Shown: positions 1 through 7,518, counted from the first letter of the stretch. The stretch: 11,113 nt of DNA from Moraxellaceae bacterium (GCA_002401525.1 NVTH01000036.1:6287-17399), one strand, 5' to 3'. The notes: generated by a model not told the origin, from the sequence alone. Numbers and translations: made by a program.

Positions 1-1692
1 TGGTGCGACTTCAAAAAGGGTTTGACCGATTTCTACAGGCGCGCCCAAGGACTGGGTTAAATCACCGTTAATCACCACGCCATCAAACGGCGCTCGCAGT
101 TGCGTATGGGCGATTTTCTCTTTGACTAAAAGCAACTCCGCGTTGACCTGCTGAAGTTGCGCGCTTTGTATGCCCAACTCAATGCGGTCGTGTTTCGCCA
201 ATGCCTCCTGGTAAACCTTTTCAATTTTATTACGTTCACTCTGCCATTTACGCAGTTCAAGTTGTAAATTACGATCATCCAACAACGCCATCAACTGATC
301 TTTTTTAACCAGATCCCCCGCCTGCACCAACGACTCTTTGACGTAGCCATTCTGCGGCGCCACTAACACTTGTCGAATACTACTCTCCACACTGGCTGGC
401 GCAGTGATTTTGTATTCACCATCAAATACTGCAGCGGCGATCATTAAAACCATTATTACAGCCAACACAATTTTTAATTTTAAATAGGCTTTTCCAAATA
501 CCGTGGAAACACGCCTTAATATATCCTCAGCGCCTTTGGACCACACGGATCGTTCGTCTAACTGCTTTAATTCCAGCGCGGGTCCTATAAATTGCACCAA
601 TCGCTGACAGATGATCAACTCATCTTCGGTAAACGGCTGATTCGATCCGCGCTCAAAAGTAATCGCTCCAATAAAACCACGCCGTCCAGGTAAAGGATGG
701 GTACTAATGGCCCCGCCATTGGCTAATTCCACATGAGCACGATCTATTACCGAATTAGATTTGGATTCATCAGGCAAAACAATCAGACTTACTTGATCAA
801 CTGATTCCTCCATCGCCGCTTCAATTTTTCGTACTAATTGTGTTCTCCCATCAAAAGTCGCGACATGTGACAGAGCTTGAAGCCGAATGGGTAGCCCTTG
901 ACGAAAACCAATACTGACTCGCTCGCATCCAAATTGATCCGCTAAGCGGTTGGCCATGTCGATGGCTGCCACTTGAGACGAAGAATGCCTTAACACTACA
1001 GTGGCTAAAGTAAGCGAAAAAATATTGTTTTTCTGTTGCGTCTCCACCACTTGTTGAAGCAGCGTTTTGATCCACTGCCCACCCCAAGTCAATATCCTTA
1101 ACACCACCTGCCGTTGGGATTCAGAGCGAGCGGACATCATCACAGACACCACGGCCACAAGCTTTTTATCGACTAATAGTGGGCAAGCGACTACATCACA
1201 GGTTCGATTATTTTTAGGCCCATAGGCAAGTTTAGCACGCTCCACCGGCTGACTATCCGCCAACGCTTCATTAGCGACGATCAACAATTGCGACTCGACA
1301 TCCCCCTTGGTGGGCCAAACCGCAATGGCCGAACTAATCGAACCCTGCTCTGAAGGAAAATAAATCGCGCCGCGAATAATCCCCGAAATGGCCCGACACT
1401 GCCACGAAAGCCACTGCTCCGCTAAATCTACCGGGAACTCATGAGGGGGCATTTTGGAACAGACTTCTATTGGCGGAGCGGCTTCTAAAGAGACCTTTTG
1501 GGGGGGCGGTTCGGTAAACGTATCGATTTGAGGCTTGGTTGAATGCCCTGTTTTTGAAACCGGATCTGAGGCCGCTGATTGAGTAGACCCGGCTATCTTT
1601 ATGCTCGAAGACTGATGCAAAGAAGTACTTTGACTTGAGTCCTGATGTAATCCCTGATCTAAATTCTGACTTGAATGTTGATTCGTTTGCAT
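1..1692 (-). CDS. HlyD-family periplasmic adaptor with cytosolic GAF-like domains (3' end beyond window)
   Basis: The 564 codons in view run off the left edge, so the C-terminus is missing. Residues 1-90 are Q/S/H/P-rich and probably disordered. Residues about 95-215 and 220-375 look like two GAF-type domains. Residues about 405-423 form one hydrophobic membrane segment. Then come a lipoyl-like beta segment (about 428-475, with APQNGYVKESLVQAGDLVKK), a coiled-coil hairpin (about 475-530) and the returning lipoyl half (RAPFDGVVINGDL, about 533-545). This is the membrane-fusion or adaptor fold that links an inner-membrane exporter to an outer-membrane channel. The GAF part would sit in the cytosol, where it could bind a ligand and tune export; that is inference. 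The start is the first ATG after an in-frame TGA eight codons upstream, with GGAAG four bases before it. Downstream partners such as an exporter, M50 peptidase or TolC are outside the window. Family certain; cargo unknown. Confidence 0.88.
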   Translation of the reverse strand, partial: MQTNQHSSQNLDQGLHQDSSQSTSLHQSSSIKIAGSTQSAASDPVSKTGHSTKPQIDTFTEPPPQKVSLEAAPPIEVCSKMPPHEFPVDLAEQWLSWQCRAISGIIRGAIYFPSEQGSISSAIAVWPTKGDVESQLLIVANEALADSQPVERAKLAYGPKNNRTCDVVACPLLVDKKLVAVVSVMMSARSESQRQVVLRILTWGGQWIKTLLQQVVETQQKNNIFSLTLATVVLRHSSSQVAAIDMANRLADQFGCERVSIGFRQGLPIRLQALSHVATFDGRTQLVRKIEAAMEESVDQVSLIVLPDESKSNSVIDRAHVELANGGAISTHPLPGRRGFIGAITFERGSNQPFTEDELIICQRLVQFIGPALELKQLDERSVWSKGAEDILRRVSTVFGKAYLKLKIVLAVIMVLMIAAAVFDGEYKITAPASVESSIRQVLVAPQNGYVKESLVQAGDLVKKDQLMALLDDRNLQLELRKWQSERNKIEKVYQEALAKHDRIELGIQSAQLQQVNAELLLVKEKIAHTQLRAPFDGVVINGDLTQSLGAPVEIGQTLFEVAP

Positions 1693-2035
1693 TCTTCTTC
1701 CATTCTGAATTTCTCAGGCTCTGAATCCACACCACCGAACGAATCAACTTTTTCCCCAGTAGCGAAATCATTCTCCAAAGTGAATTAATTTCGCCACTAG
1801 CAATCTTATTTTGCGCGGCATTGCTAATTACTATCGCCAACACTCTTAAGCTAATCCGACAATCCAGCTGAGCTGCGTTACCCATACCTATACCTATTAC
1901 TTTACCTATTTCAAACGAAAGTTCATGTAGTGAATTGTAATTTTGGTGCTCCTCTTCAATATTTAAAATATAAACCTTAAAACTGTGTGCGAGATTCAAA
2001 AATCAGACTTTAATTCCTTTGGCTAATGCGACACT
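1693..2035. other. Gap between kinase and HlyD genes, no convincing gene
   Basis: This 343-bp stretch separates two minus-strand genes. It is AT-richer than its neighbours. A minus-strand frame stays open from a TTG at 1999 through the gap and into the HlyD gene, but it has no good start signal and resembles no family I know. A 7-bp inverted repeat (1798-1804 with 1820-1826, TAGCAAT/ATTGCTA) is the only structure besides the 26-bp duplication at its right end. The gap is long enough for a separate HlyD promoter, but I see no clear -35/-10 pair. Confidence 0.5.
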
Positions 2036-2056
2036 TCAATTTCTTTGGCCTATGCG
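2005..2056 (-). repeat. Imperfect 26-bp tandem duplication across the kinase stop codon
   Basis: Two adjacent 26-bp units, 2005-2030 and 2031-2056, match at 21 of 26 positions. The right-hand unit carries the last codons and the TGA stop of the histidine kinase. The left-hand unit is a downstream copy whose equivalent triplet is TAA. Because 26 is not a multiple of three, the copy lies in another frame and is probably untranslated. It looks like an old slippage or duplication scar. Confidence 0.7.
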
Positions 2057-3685
2057 AATAGCCGCTGACATTTTCTTAACCAACAGATTAATGTCAATGG
2101 GCTTGGCTAAACAATCCGTCGCGCCAGCAACGCGGCATCTATCCTCCTCTGCTGCATTTTCAGAATCTAAGACTGCAATCACGGGCAGGTCATTCCAGCG
2201 CCCTTGGCGACGAATTTCTGCAATCGTTTCGAAGCCATTCATGTTGGGCAGTTGGCTGTCCATAATGACAATATCTAGGGAATTCTGTTCATCGAGTTTA
2301 TCGAGTGCATCTTGCCCACTCTGAGCCACTATTACGTTAAAATGAAAGGGCTCTAAAGCCGCCATTAAAGTGAAAACTTGGCGGATATCACTTTCCACTA
2401 ACAACACCGTTTTACTTCTCAAATCAAGACACTTTTCCACCACACCACCATCAGGTTTTTCAATCTCTAATCGCGGCGTTTTACTAGCGCTAGATTGCGT
2501 AGGAGAAACGAAAGTCGGTTCGAAATTTTGATGCAATGTTTCCTCAACGTCAGCCTCTACTTTGCGATCGCGTGCTTCTAGAGATTTGTGTGCCTCTAAA
2601 GAACCGGCCGATTCGGCCATCCCATTCCAATGAATCGGAAAATTTACCGAAAAACAACTGCCTTGTTGTAGTTCGGACTTTAAGTGAATTGTTCCCCTTA
2701 ACAGATCCACCATGTTACGAACCAAATTTAACCCTAGGCCTGCCCCACAATTTTTACCTTGTTGAGTATTGTGCAGTTGAGTATTGTGCGGTTGAATTTC
2801 ATGTTGTTGAAACTCGGCCTCTAACCTTTCTAAATCTTCAGCTGCTATCCCTTTACCCGTATCCGCCACACTAAATTGAACCGTATTACTATCCAACAAA
2901 CTAACTTCAATACTCACTGATCCTTGGCGAGTAAATTTAACACCATTCTCCACGAGTATACGAATCACCTGATTCAACCTTGCGGGGTCTGTTTGGATTT
3001 TTTCAGGCACATCATCGCTAATTGTCAGCAACAAATCGATTTTTTTCGAATCCGAAATAAATTTCAATTCGCTTAAACATTTTTCCATCACTGAACGAAG
3101 ATTGGTGTCAGTGATTTCCGCAGAGATCCTCCCGGATTCCACTTTAGCCAAATCCATTATATCGTCGATCAACCTCAACAACTGGTTACCACTGCGGTTG
3201 ATCATCTCCGCAGATCTAATCTGCCGCTCGGAGAGTGTGTCCTTTCCCTTTTTTGAAAACATATCCGACAATACAATAATTGAATTAAGAGGCGAGCGTA
3301 ACTCATGACCTACATGAGAAAGAAAGTCGGTTTTTTCAGCGTTAGCCTGCTCTAAAGACTGCCTTACTTTCTGAAGCGCTTGCTCAGTGGATTTTTCCGC
3401 AGTCACTTCTTGCACCACTACCATTACATCATCTTTATCAATCTCATAATGTTTGATCACAAAATATCCACACTCGCCAGAATCCCCTATCACTTCAAGA
3501 GGCTTCCCAACGCTCGCTTCCCTATCAAAAAATTCCAACTCACCAGCGAGTTCTTTAAACCGTTGCATCGTGGGATTTACGGCTGTAAAGCCGCCAGATC
3601 CTTTTCGCATGAGTCCGAAGTCAAAGGATTCCGCAGCCCAAATTAACGACTCCAATCGTTTAGAACTATCCATCGATGCTGACAT
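2036..3685 (-). CDS. Cytosolic hybrid sensor histidine kinase (PAS-like, HisKA, HATPase_c, receiver)
   Basis: This is a 549-aa protein without membrane segments, so a cytosolic sensor. Residues about 8-98 resemble a PAS fold ending in the typical EVTAEK boundary. HisKA follows with the phospho-acceptor H127 in SHVGHELRSPL. The ATPase domain has an N-box (VENGVKFT, N247), a G1 box (DTGKGI, 275-280) and a G2 box (GAGLGL, 314-319). A charged linker (about 355-420) leads to a receiver domain (425-545) with phospho-acceptor D476 and conserved lysine K528. Two receiver positions are unusual: the acidic pair is E431-S432 rather than two acids, and the usual Thr/Ser of the switch is replaced in VIAVLDSEN. 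The ATP lid has an inserted repeat. The start ATG has AGG five bases upstream. The gene precedes the HlyD gene on the same strand and may regulate that export system (inference). Signal and output partner are unknown. Confidence 0.93.
   Translation of the reverse strand: MSASMDSSKRLESLIWAAESFDFGLMRKGSGGFTAVNPTMQRFKELAGELEFFDREASVGKPLEVIGDSGECGYFVIKHYEIDKDDVMVVVQEVTAEKSTEQALQKVRQSLEQANAEKTDFLSHVGHELRSPLNSIIVLSDMFSKKGKDTLSERQIRSAEMINRSGNQLLRLIDDIMDLAKVESGRISAEITDTNLRSVMEKCLSELKFISDSKKIDLLLTISDDVPEKIQTDPARLNQVIRILVENGVKFTRQGSVSIEVSLLDSNTVQFSVADTGKGIAAEDLERLEAEFQQHEIQPHNTQLHNTQQGKNCGAGLGLNLVRNMVDLLRGTIHLKSELQQGSCFSVNFPIHWNGMAESAGSLEAHKSLEARDRKVEADVEETLHQNFEPTFVSPTQSSASKTPRLEIEKPDGGVVEKCLDLRSKTVLLVESDIRQVFTLMAALEPFHFNVIVAQSGQDALDKLDEQNSLDIVIMDSQLPNMNGFETIAEIRRQGRWNDLPVIAVLDSENAAEEDRCRVAGATDCLAKPIDINLLVKKMSAAIRIGQRN
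2761..2820 (-). repeat. 15-bp tandem repeat in the kinase ATP-lid coding region
   Basis: There are four 15-bp units starting GTTGA at 2761, 2776, 2791 and 2806. The first two are identical except for the last base (GTTGAGTATTGTGCA, then final G); the third and fourth are degenerate. On the coding strand they give a five-residue rhythm ending in Gln (QHEIQ, PHNTQ, LHNTQ) just before the G2 box. The in-frame unit length means copy-number changes would not break the gene. Confidence 0.8.
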
Positions 3686-3756
3686 AAACGCCTATCTCTT
3701 TTTTGCAAAGTACGGGCAAACCAACTCTAGGGTCACGGTTTCCAGTCCCTCTAGTA

Positions 3757-3785
3757 GGTTTAGGCGATCGCTACACTGGTGTCAA
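3757..3785 (-). promoter_or_regulatory. Possible sigma-70 promoter of the histidine kinase
   Basis: Reading the minus strand, a perfect TTGACA (3785-3780) is followed after 17 bases by TAAACC (3762-3757), a weak -10 with three of six consensus bases. The perfect palindrome GCGATCGC (3764-3771) lies in the spacer. The predicted start would leave a leader of about 65 bases before the kinase ATG at 3685. The -35 match and spacing support it; the -10 does not. Confidence 0.35.
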
Positions 3786-3891
3786 AATGCGCTTTACCCG
3801 CACACCCTAAAGCCTCATCGAAAGAGATAAAATAAATAAAAACTGTAAGACTAAGCTGCGATGTTAAATCTACCATTCACAACAAAATCAG

Positions 3892-3917
3892 GTCGTAACG
3901 ATTAGTCGCAACGATTA
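3892..3917. repeat. 13-bp tandem repeat, two copies
   Basis: GTCGTAACGATTA (3892-3904) is followed directly by GTCGCAACGATTA (3905-3917), matching at 12 of 13 bases. It is non-coding, in the divergent gap between the kinase and the monooxygenase. The arrangement could be a pair of direct-repeat protein sites or a slippage product; nothing decides between them. Confidence 0.65.
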
Positions 3918-3937
3918 GAGTGCGTTCGATTTCACAC

Positions 3938-3969
3938 ATAGGCTCAGAATATAGGCTTCAGAACATAGG
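3938..3969. repeat. 13/14-bp degenerate tandem repeat, about 2.4 copies
   Basis: ATAGGCTCAGAAT (3938-3950), ATAGGCTTCAGAAC (3951-3964) and a partial ATAGG (3965-3969) follow head to tail. They begin 20 bp after the preceding 13-bp repeat. The stretch from here to the MITE-like element (3970-4098) shows only very short hairpins, such as AGGG-TAAA-CCCT at about 4049-4060, and no recognisable RNA gene or riboswitch. Confidence 0.55.
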
Positions 3970-4098
3970 TTATTAATCCATTTTAATCTAACCCAACTAA
4001 AAGGCCCGTAGAAACCGCTTTGTGTGGGTCGCCTGTGGCGAAGTAAGCAGGGTAAACCCTTTAATGTGCGCTATTCTTACAGAAGATAAGTCTCTTGA

Positions 4099-4238
4099 GG
4101 GTATCTCTAAAAATTAGGATTTTTATTCGAGAGCAAGGAAGCATCGCACGGAGACCCGCAGTGTACACGAGGTACATGAGGAGTCGAGTACGAAGCAGAC
4201 GCCGCTATCGGGTAAAAAGGCAATTTTTAGAGATGCCC
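4099..4238. mobile_element. MITE-like 140-bp element with 17-bp terminal inverted repeats
   Basis: The left end GGGTATCTCTAAAAATT (4099-4115) and the right end AATTTTTAGAGATGCCC (4222-4238) are inverted repeats matching at 16 of 17 bases. The 106-bp interior has no coding capacity. It contains the palindrome GTGTACAC (4161-4168) and three GTAC tetramers in about 30 bp. This is the build of a non-autonomous element moved in trans by a DDE transposase. I could not identify a target-site duplication or the parent insertion sequence. It ends 30 bp before the monooxygenase ATG, so it sits where the promoter or leader of that gene is expected. Confidence 0.75.
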
Positions 4239-4256
4239 GTACTATAAATTTCTTAC

Positions 4257-4261
4257 AGGAG
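4257..4261 (+). promoter_or_regulatory. Ribosome binding site of the monooxygenase gene
   Basis: AGGAG lies seven bases before the ATG at 4269. It fixes the start and supports translation from this codon. Confidence 0.8.
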
Positions 4262-4268
4262 CTGTAGC

Positions 4269-5825
4269 ATGCAAAACAAATCATCCGAAGCCAGTGCCTT
4301 TGATTACGAAATCATCGTGGTTGGTGCGGGCATTAGCGGCATTGGCACGGGCATTGAATTAATCAAACATCACATGCATTCCTTTGCATTGCTTGAAAGT
4401 AGCGACCAGCTCGGCGGCACTTGGCGAGATAATACCTACCCAGGGGTTGCAGTGGATATCCCCTCATTGTCCTATTCTTTTTCCTTTGAACAAAACCCAA
4501 ACTGGTCGGGCTTATTCGCCGAAGGCCATGAAATACTGGAATACGTCAATCATTGCGCCGACAAATACGGCGTTCGTTCGCACATTCGCTACAACTCCTC
4601 CGTGCAAAAGGTAGTATTTGATACGGACAACAATGGCTGGGATATTTATTTAGAAAATGGCGAATTATTAAAAGCCCGTTACGTTATTTCAGCCACCGGC
4701 ATCTTAAATCAACCCGTGACCCCTGACATTGAGGGCCTTGAATCCTTTAAAGGCAAAATGATGCACACTGCCCGTTGGGATCATGAATACGACGTTGAAA
4801 ATAAACGCGTGGGCATTATCGGCACTGGCGCATCAGCCGTACAAATTGTGCCCTCTATCGCCCCTAAAACCCAGCACTTGCACGTCTTTCAACGCACGCC
4901 GGTGTGGGTCTCTGCCAAGCTGGATTTAAAATTTAGCGCCTTCACTCAATCGCTCTTCAAACGGGTACCGCTAATCCAAAAGGCCGCGGCCTATCTGTGT
5001 GAAATTGCCATTGAGGCGGGCACCTTTTCAATGGTCAATTTTAAACGTTGGCCTGGGCTTATCAAAAAAGGAGAAGATTTTGCTCGCCAACATCATCAAC
5101 AGTCGATTCAAGACCCGGAGCTGCGAGAAAAATTAACCCCAGATTATAATCTTGGCTGCAAGCGTCCAGGCATATCGCACGGCTACCTCGAATCGTTTAA
5201 TCGTTCCAATGTCTCGCTCGTCACGGATGGCATTGAGCGCATTTGCGAACAAGGCATTGTCACCGAAGATGGCGTGACCCATGAACTCGACGCTATTATT
5301 TTAGCCACCGGTTTTAAAACCCAAGTCAAAGGCAATAACCCCAGTTATGAAGTGCACGGCTTAAACAATGTGGAGCTGGGACAATTTTGGCAGGATGAAC
5401 GCTATCAGGCTTATAAAAGTATTTCAGTGCCGAATTTCCCCAACTTTTTTCTAACCTTTGGGCCTTATTGCGGCGGCTTTAATTGGTTTACGATGCTCGA
5501 AACTCACGTCAAACATATTGTGCGGTGTTTAGAAAAAGCCCAGCAACAAGACGCCAACTACATTGAAGTGAAGCAAAATGCGCACGATCGATATTTCAAG
5601 TTCATGCAGAAAAGATCCGCCAACACGCTATTCTTCAACGCCAGCTGTTCAACAGCGCGAAGTTACTATTTTGATGCCAACAATGATGCGTCATTGCCGA
5701 GCCCGATCCCACCATTGAGGCGCTGGTTGACCATTGGTTGGGGAAGTTTAAAAGGCTATCACTTCGAATCCAAAAGCCCAAAATTAAAGTTAAATCGGCC
5801 CACTTTAGAAAAGGTCTCCGCGTAA
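4269..5825 (+). CDS. Class I flavin-dependent Baeyer-Villiger monooxygenase
   Basis: This 518-aa protein inserts one oxygen from O2 next to a ketone carbonyl, giving an ester or lactone, using FAD and NADPH. The FAD Rossmann motif is GAGISG (19-24), followed by GGTWRDNTYPG (49-59) and D63. The family fingerprint FxGxxxHxxxW[PD] is complete: F160, G162, H166, W170, D171. The second, NADPH-binding Rossmann motif is GTGASA (185-190). R299 in LGCKRP lines up with the catalytic arginine of phenylacetone monooxygenase, and an ATG motif lies at 346-348. Length is normal for the class. A 96-bp gap separates it from the secreted-protein gene on the same strand, so co-transcription is possible. A MITE-like element sits just upstream. 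The substrate cannot be read from sequence; the neighbouring SDR/hydrolase suggests an alcohol-ketone-ester-acid route (inference). No signal peptide, so cytosolic. Confidence 0.95.
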   Translation: MQNKSSEASAFDYEIIVVGAGISGIGTGIELIKHHMHSFALLESSDQLGGTWRDNTYPGVAVDIPSLSYSFSFEQNPNWSGLFAEGHEILEYVNHCADKYGVRSHIRYNSSVQKVVFDTDNNGWDIYLENGELLKARYVISATGILNQPVTPDIEGLESFKGKMMHTARWDHEYDVENKRVGIIGTGASAVQIVPSIAPKTQHLHVFQRTPVWVSAKLDLKFSAFTQSLFKRVPLIQKAAAYLCEIAIEAGTFSMVNFKRWPGLIKKGEDFARQHHQQSIQDPELREKLTPDYNLGCKRPGISHGYLESFNRSNVSLVTDGIERICEQGIVTEDGVTHELDAIILATGFKTQVKGNNPSYEVHGLNNVELGQFWQDERYQAYKSISVPNFPNFFLTFGPYCGGFNWFTMLETHVKHIVRCLEKAQQQDANYIEVKQNAHDRYFKFMQKRSANTLFFNASCSTARSYYFDANNDASLPSPIPPLRRWLTIGWGSLKGYHFESKSPKLKLNRPTLEKVSA

Positions 5826-5911
5826 GCGATTCCAGAACTAGCAGTACAAAAAAATAACAACTCTCAGCGATTGAGCGATTTAAAATAATTAAGCTGAAAT
5901 ACTATAAAGTT

Positions 5912-5915
5912 GGAG
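5912..5915 (+). promoter_or_regulatory. Ribosome binding site deciding the start of the secreted-protein gene
   Basis: GGAG is six bases before ATG 5922 and nine before ATG 5925. It overlaps the upstream in-frame TTG at 5910, so that TTG cannot be served by it. This favours 5922. Confidence 0.7.
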
Positions 5916-5921
5916 AAAATA

Positions 5922-7469
5922 ATGATGAATTCCCAATCCATAAAGAGGACTCTTGCTGCTTTCGTTTTTGCTGGATTATTTCTGTTTAGCCTATCAAGCT
6001 TTGCGGTGATTAATACGATTTCAGGCATCCCAGACGCAGAATATCAAGCCTATGTTGAATATTCGAAATTAGCCCCCGGCAACCTTTCCAAGGACAGAGA
6101 CACCTTCAGCAAATTATCCGCAGCCCAACTTAAAGACTTAGTGGAAGGCTTTAACGTGTCTCACTTTGGTTTTTTGCACCCGTTAAAGGTTGCAGGCAAC
6201 AAAATCCCCAGCGTCTTGAATCGCAACATTGAAGAGCTTTCGGTCATGGCCGTGTGGGATGGGCGCATGAAACCCATTCCCTTTCAATTCGACGAGTATG
6301 ACAGTAAATCGCGCTATATCTTTATACCAGGGGTTAATACCAATCCAATCGACGGAGTTTATGGACTGGTCGATCCCAACGATGACCTGATATTTTTATA
6401 TCGCGATGCCAGCGAAAAACGCTACGACGCCAAATCCATGACCCTGGACGAAGGCAATCTACTCAAAGAACTCAAATTCACCGACCGCCAAGGCAGGCAT
6501 CGTTATGCCTACTTAGTTGAGCACAATTCAAAGCGCAGTGACGTCGACTATATCCGCTACAGTCAAACCGAAGACAACGCGAATATTGACACCACCTTTT
6601 TTAATCTTGATTTTAATCCCGAAAACTTTCTCGACTTTAAAGACTTAAGCAATAATTACGGCTCAGACGCGCATCACTCCGTCATGGATCAGATCTACTT
6701 CGACGTCTCCGCCAATATTTTTTCAGACTTTATAAAAGTAGGCCTCAATAGCTTTGATAATGTCAGAGTCAAAATACTCGGCGTCAAAGATGGGCCCGTG
6801 CGGGCCACGGTGTATTCGAAAATATATTTTGTGTTGGCAGGGATTCGATTATTTGGGATGAATTCTGAGGTAAGTTTTTACGAGCAAGGATTAGTATTCC
6901 CGAATCGCACTGAGGTAGGCAAAGGCACCATTTTAGCCGGTCTGATTAAAAACCCCCAAATATTGGTTTATTGTGATTTAAACATCGAGGGCGGAAAACT
7001 GACTTCTCAAGCCTTTGTGGGCAAGTCAGGCAATCGCCTCTTCGCCAACGTCGATGGCAGCATGGATGAAGAAGAGCGCGAAGCCACCGAATTTGATTTG
7101 CCCGGCAACTGGGTTTGGGTCGAGCATGGCGAAGGTTGGGAGGTGTTGGCCACATTCAAGTTATCAGACTCGGCCTTCGACGGCATGAAAACCAGTATTT
7201 TTTACGTCGATGACAAAGCAATCACCACGGAACATGAAAAGATTCCCGGCGCGTTACCGCATATCGGCATCCTTATGAAAGGACTGCCCGAAGACATGGC
7301 GGGACTGGAAAAATTAGACATGGAATATGCATTTTGGTTTACCGATACCGTGGGGGACGGAGGACCCTTAGAGTTCTATAAGGACGAACAAAATCCACCC
7401 TCAATCCAAGTCGCTGACATTGAATCAATCAATCCGTCGACTCATGCCGAGTCTCTGGTATTGAATTAG
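5922..7469 (+). CDS. Secreted or periplasmic protein of unknown function
   Basis: I do not recognise this 515-aa protein. It opens with a Sec signal peptide: basic K8-R9, a hydrophobic core (about 10-25) and a likely cut after SSFA (residue 28). No lipobox cysteine is present; a single cysteine lies near 351. The mature part has no further membrane segment and looks beta-rich. Recognisable stretches are PIPFQFDEYD (118-127), the acidic DPNDDLIFLYRD (151-162) and an aromatic WVWVEHGEGW (397-406). PVPFQ-DE followed by D-DE-IVF is a pattern I associate with secreted beta-sandwich proteins, but I cannot name a family. It follows the monooxygenase on the same strand and is convergent with the LysR gene. 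A role in binding or importing the pathway's substrate is conceivable but unproven. The start is set by GGAG six bases upstream; an in-frame TTG at 5910 is the less likely alternative. Confidence 0.88.
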   Translation: MMNSQSIKRTLAAFVFAGLFLFSLSSFAVINTISGIPDAEYQAYVEYSKLAPGNLSKDRDTFSKLSAAQLKDLVEGFNVSHFGFLHPLKVAGNKIPSVLNRNIEELSVMAVWDGRMKPIPFQFDEYDSKSRYIFIPGVNTNPIDGVYGLVDPNDDLIFLYRDASEKRYDAKSMTLDEGNLLKELKFTDRQGRHRYAYLVEHNSKRSDVDYIRYSQTEDNANIDTTFFNLDFNPENFLDFKDLSNNYGSDAHHSVMDQIYFDVSANIFSDFIKVGLNSFDNVRVKILGVKDGPVRATVYSKIYFVLAGIRLFGMNSEVSFYEQGLVFPNRTEVGKGTILAGLIKNPQILVYCDLNIEGGKLTSQAFVGKSGNRLFANVDGSMDEEEREATEFDLPGNWVWVEHGEGWEVLATFKLSDSAFDGMKTSIFYVDDKAITTEHEKIPGALPHIGILMKGLPEDMAGLEKLDMEYAFWFTDTVGDGGPLEFYKDEQNPPSIQVADIESINPSTHAESLVLN

Positions 7470-7494
7470 AAGTCTCTGAAGCGATTGCTATCAT

Positions 7495-7518
7495 CCGCAG
7501 GACTATCAGTCTCTGCGG
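7495..7518. terminator. Hairpin between convergent genes, possible terminator
   Basis: CCGCAG-GACT pairs with AGTC-T-CTGCGG: a ten-base-pair stem with one bulged T and a three-base loop (ATC). It lies 25 bp after the stop of the secreted-protein gene and 38 bp after the LysR stop, as expected for a shared terminator. Neither strand has a T-run behind it, so it is not a canonical intrinsic terminator. Confidence 0.4.

Larger units (their letters stand above)
4074..4261. repeat. 12-bp near-direct repeat on both sides of the MITE-like element
   Basis: TTCTTACAGAAG (4074-4085) and TTCTTACAGGAG (4250-4261) differ at one base. They lie 13 bp outside the left terminal repeat and 11 bp outside the right one. 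The right copy holds the Shine-Dalgarno sequence of the monooxygenase gene. They are too far from the element ends to be a simple target-site duplication. Confidence 0.45.

Noticed and set aside
1798..1826. TAGCAAT/ATTGCTA inverted repeat in the kinase-HlyD gap
   Set aside because: A seven-base stem with a 15-base loop and no T-run is near chance for AT-rich DNA.
1439..1999. Minus-strand open frame of 186 codons from TTG, overlapping the HlyD 5' end
   Set aside because: It has no supported start and no family resemblance, and its last 85 codons are an out-of-frame shadow of the well-supported HlyD gene. Only 1693-1999 would be unique.
3453..3830. Plus-strand open frame of 125 codons opposite the kinase N-terminus
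   Set aside because: It is mostly antisense to the kinase and has no recognisable domain or start signal.
3892..3969. CRISPR-like array
   Set aside because: The repeats are directly adjacent with no unique spacers, and no cas gene is near.
3970..4098. Possible riboswitch or small RNA before the MITE-like element
   Set aside because: Only four- to five-base hairpins were seen (CGCC/GGCG, AGGG/CCCT), with no known aptamer core and no terminator.
5910..5921. TTG start for the secreted protein
   Set aside because: The ribosome binding site GGAG overlaps this codon and correctly spaces the ATG at 5922 instead.
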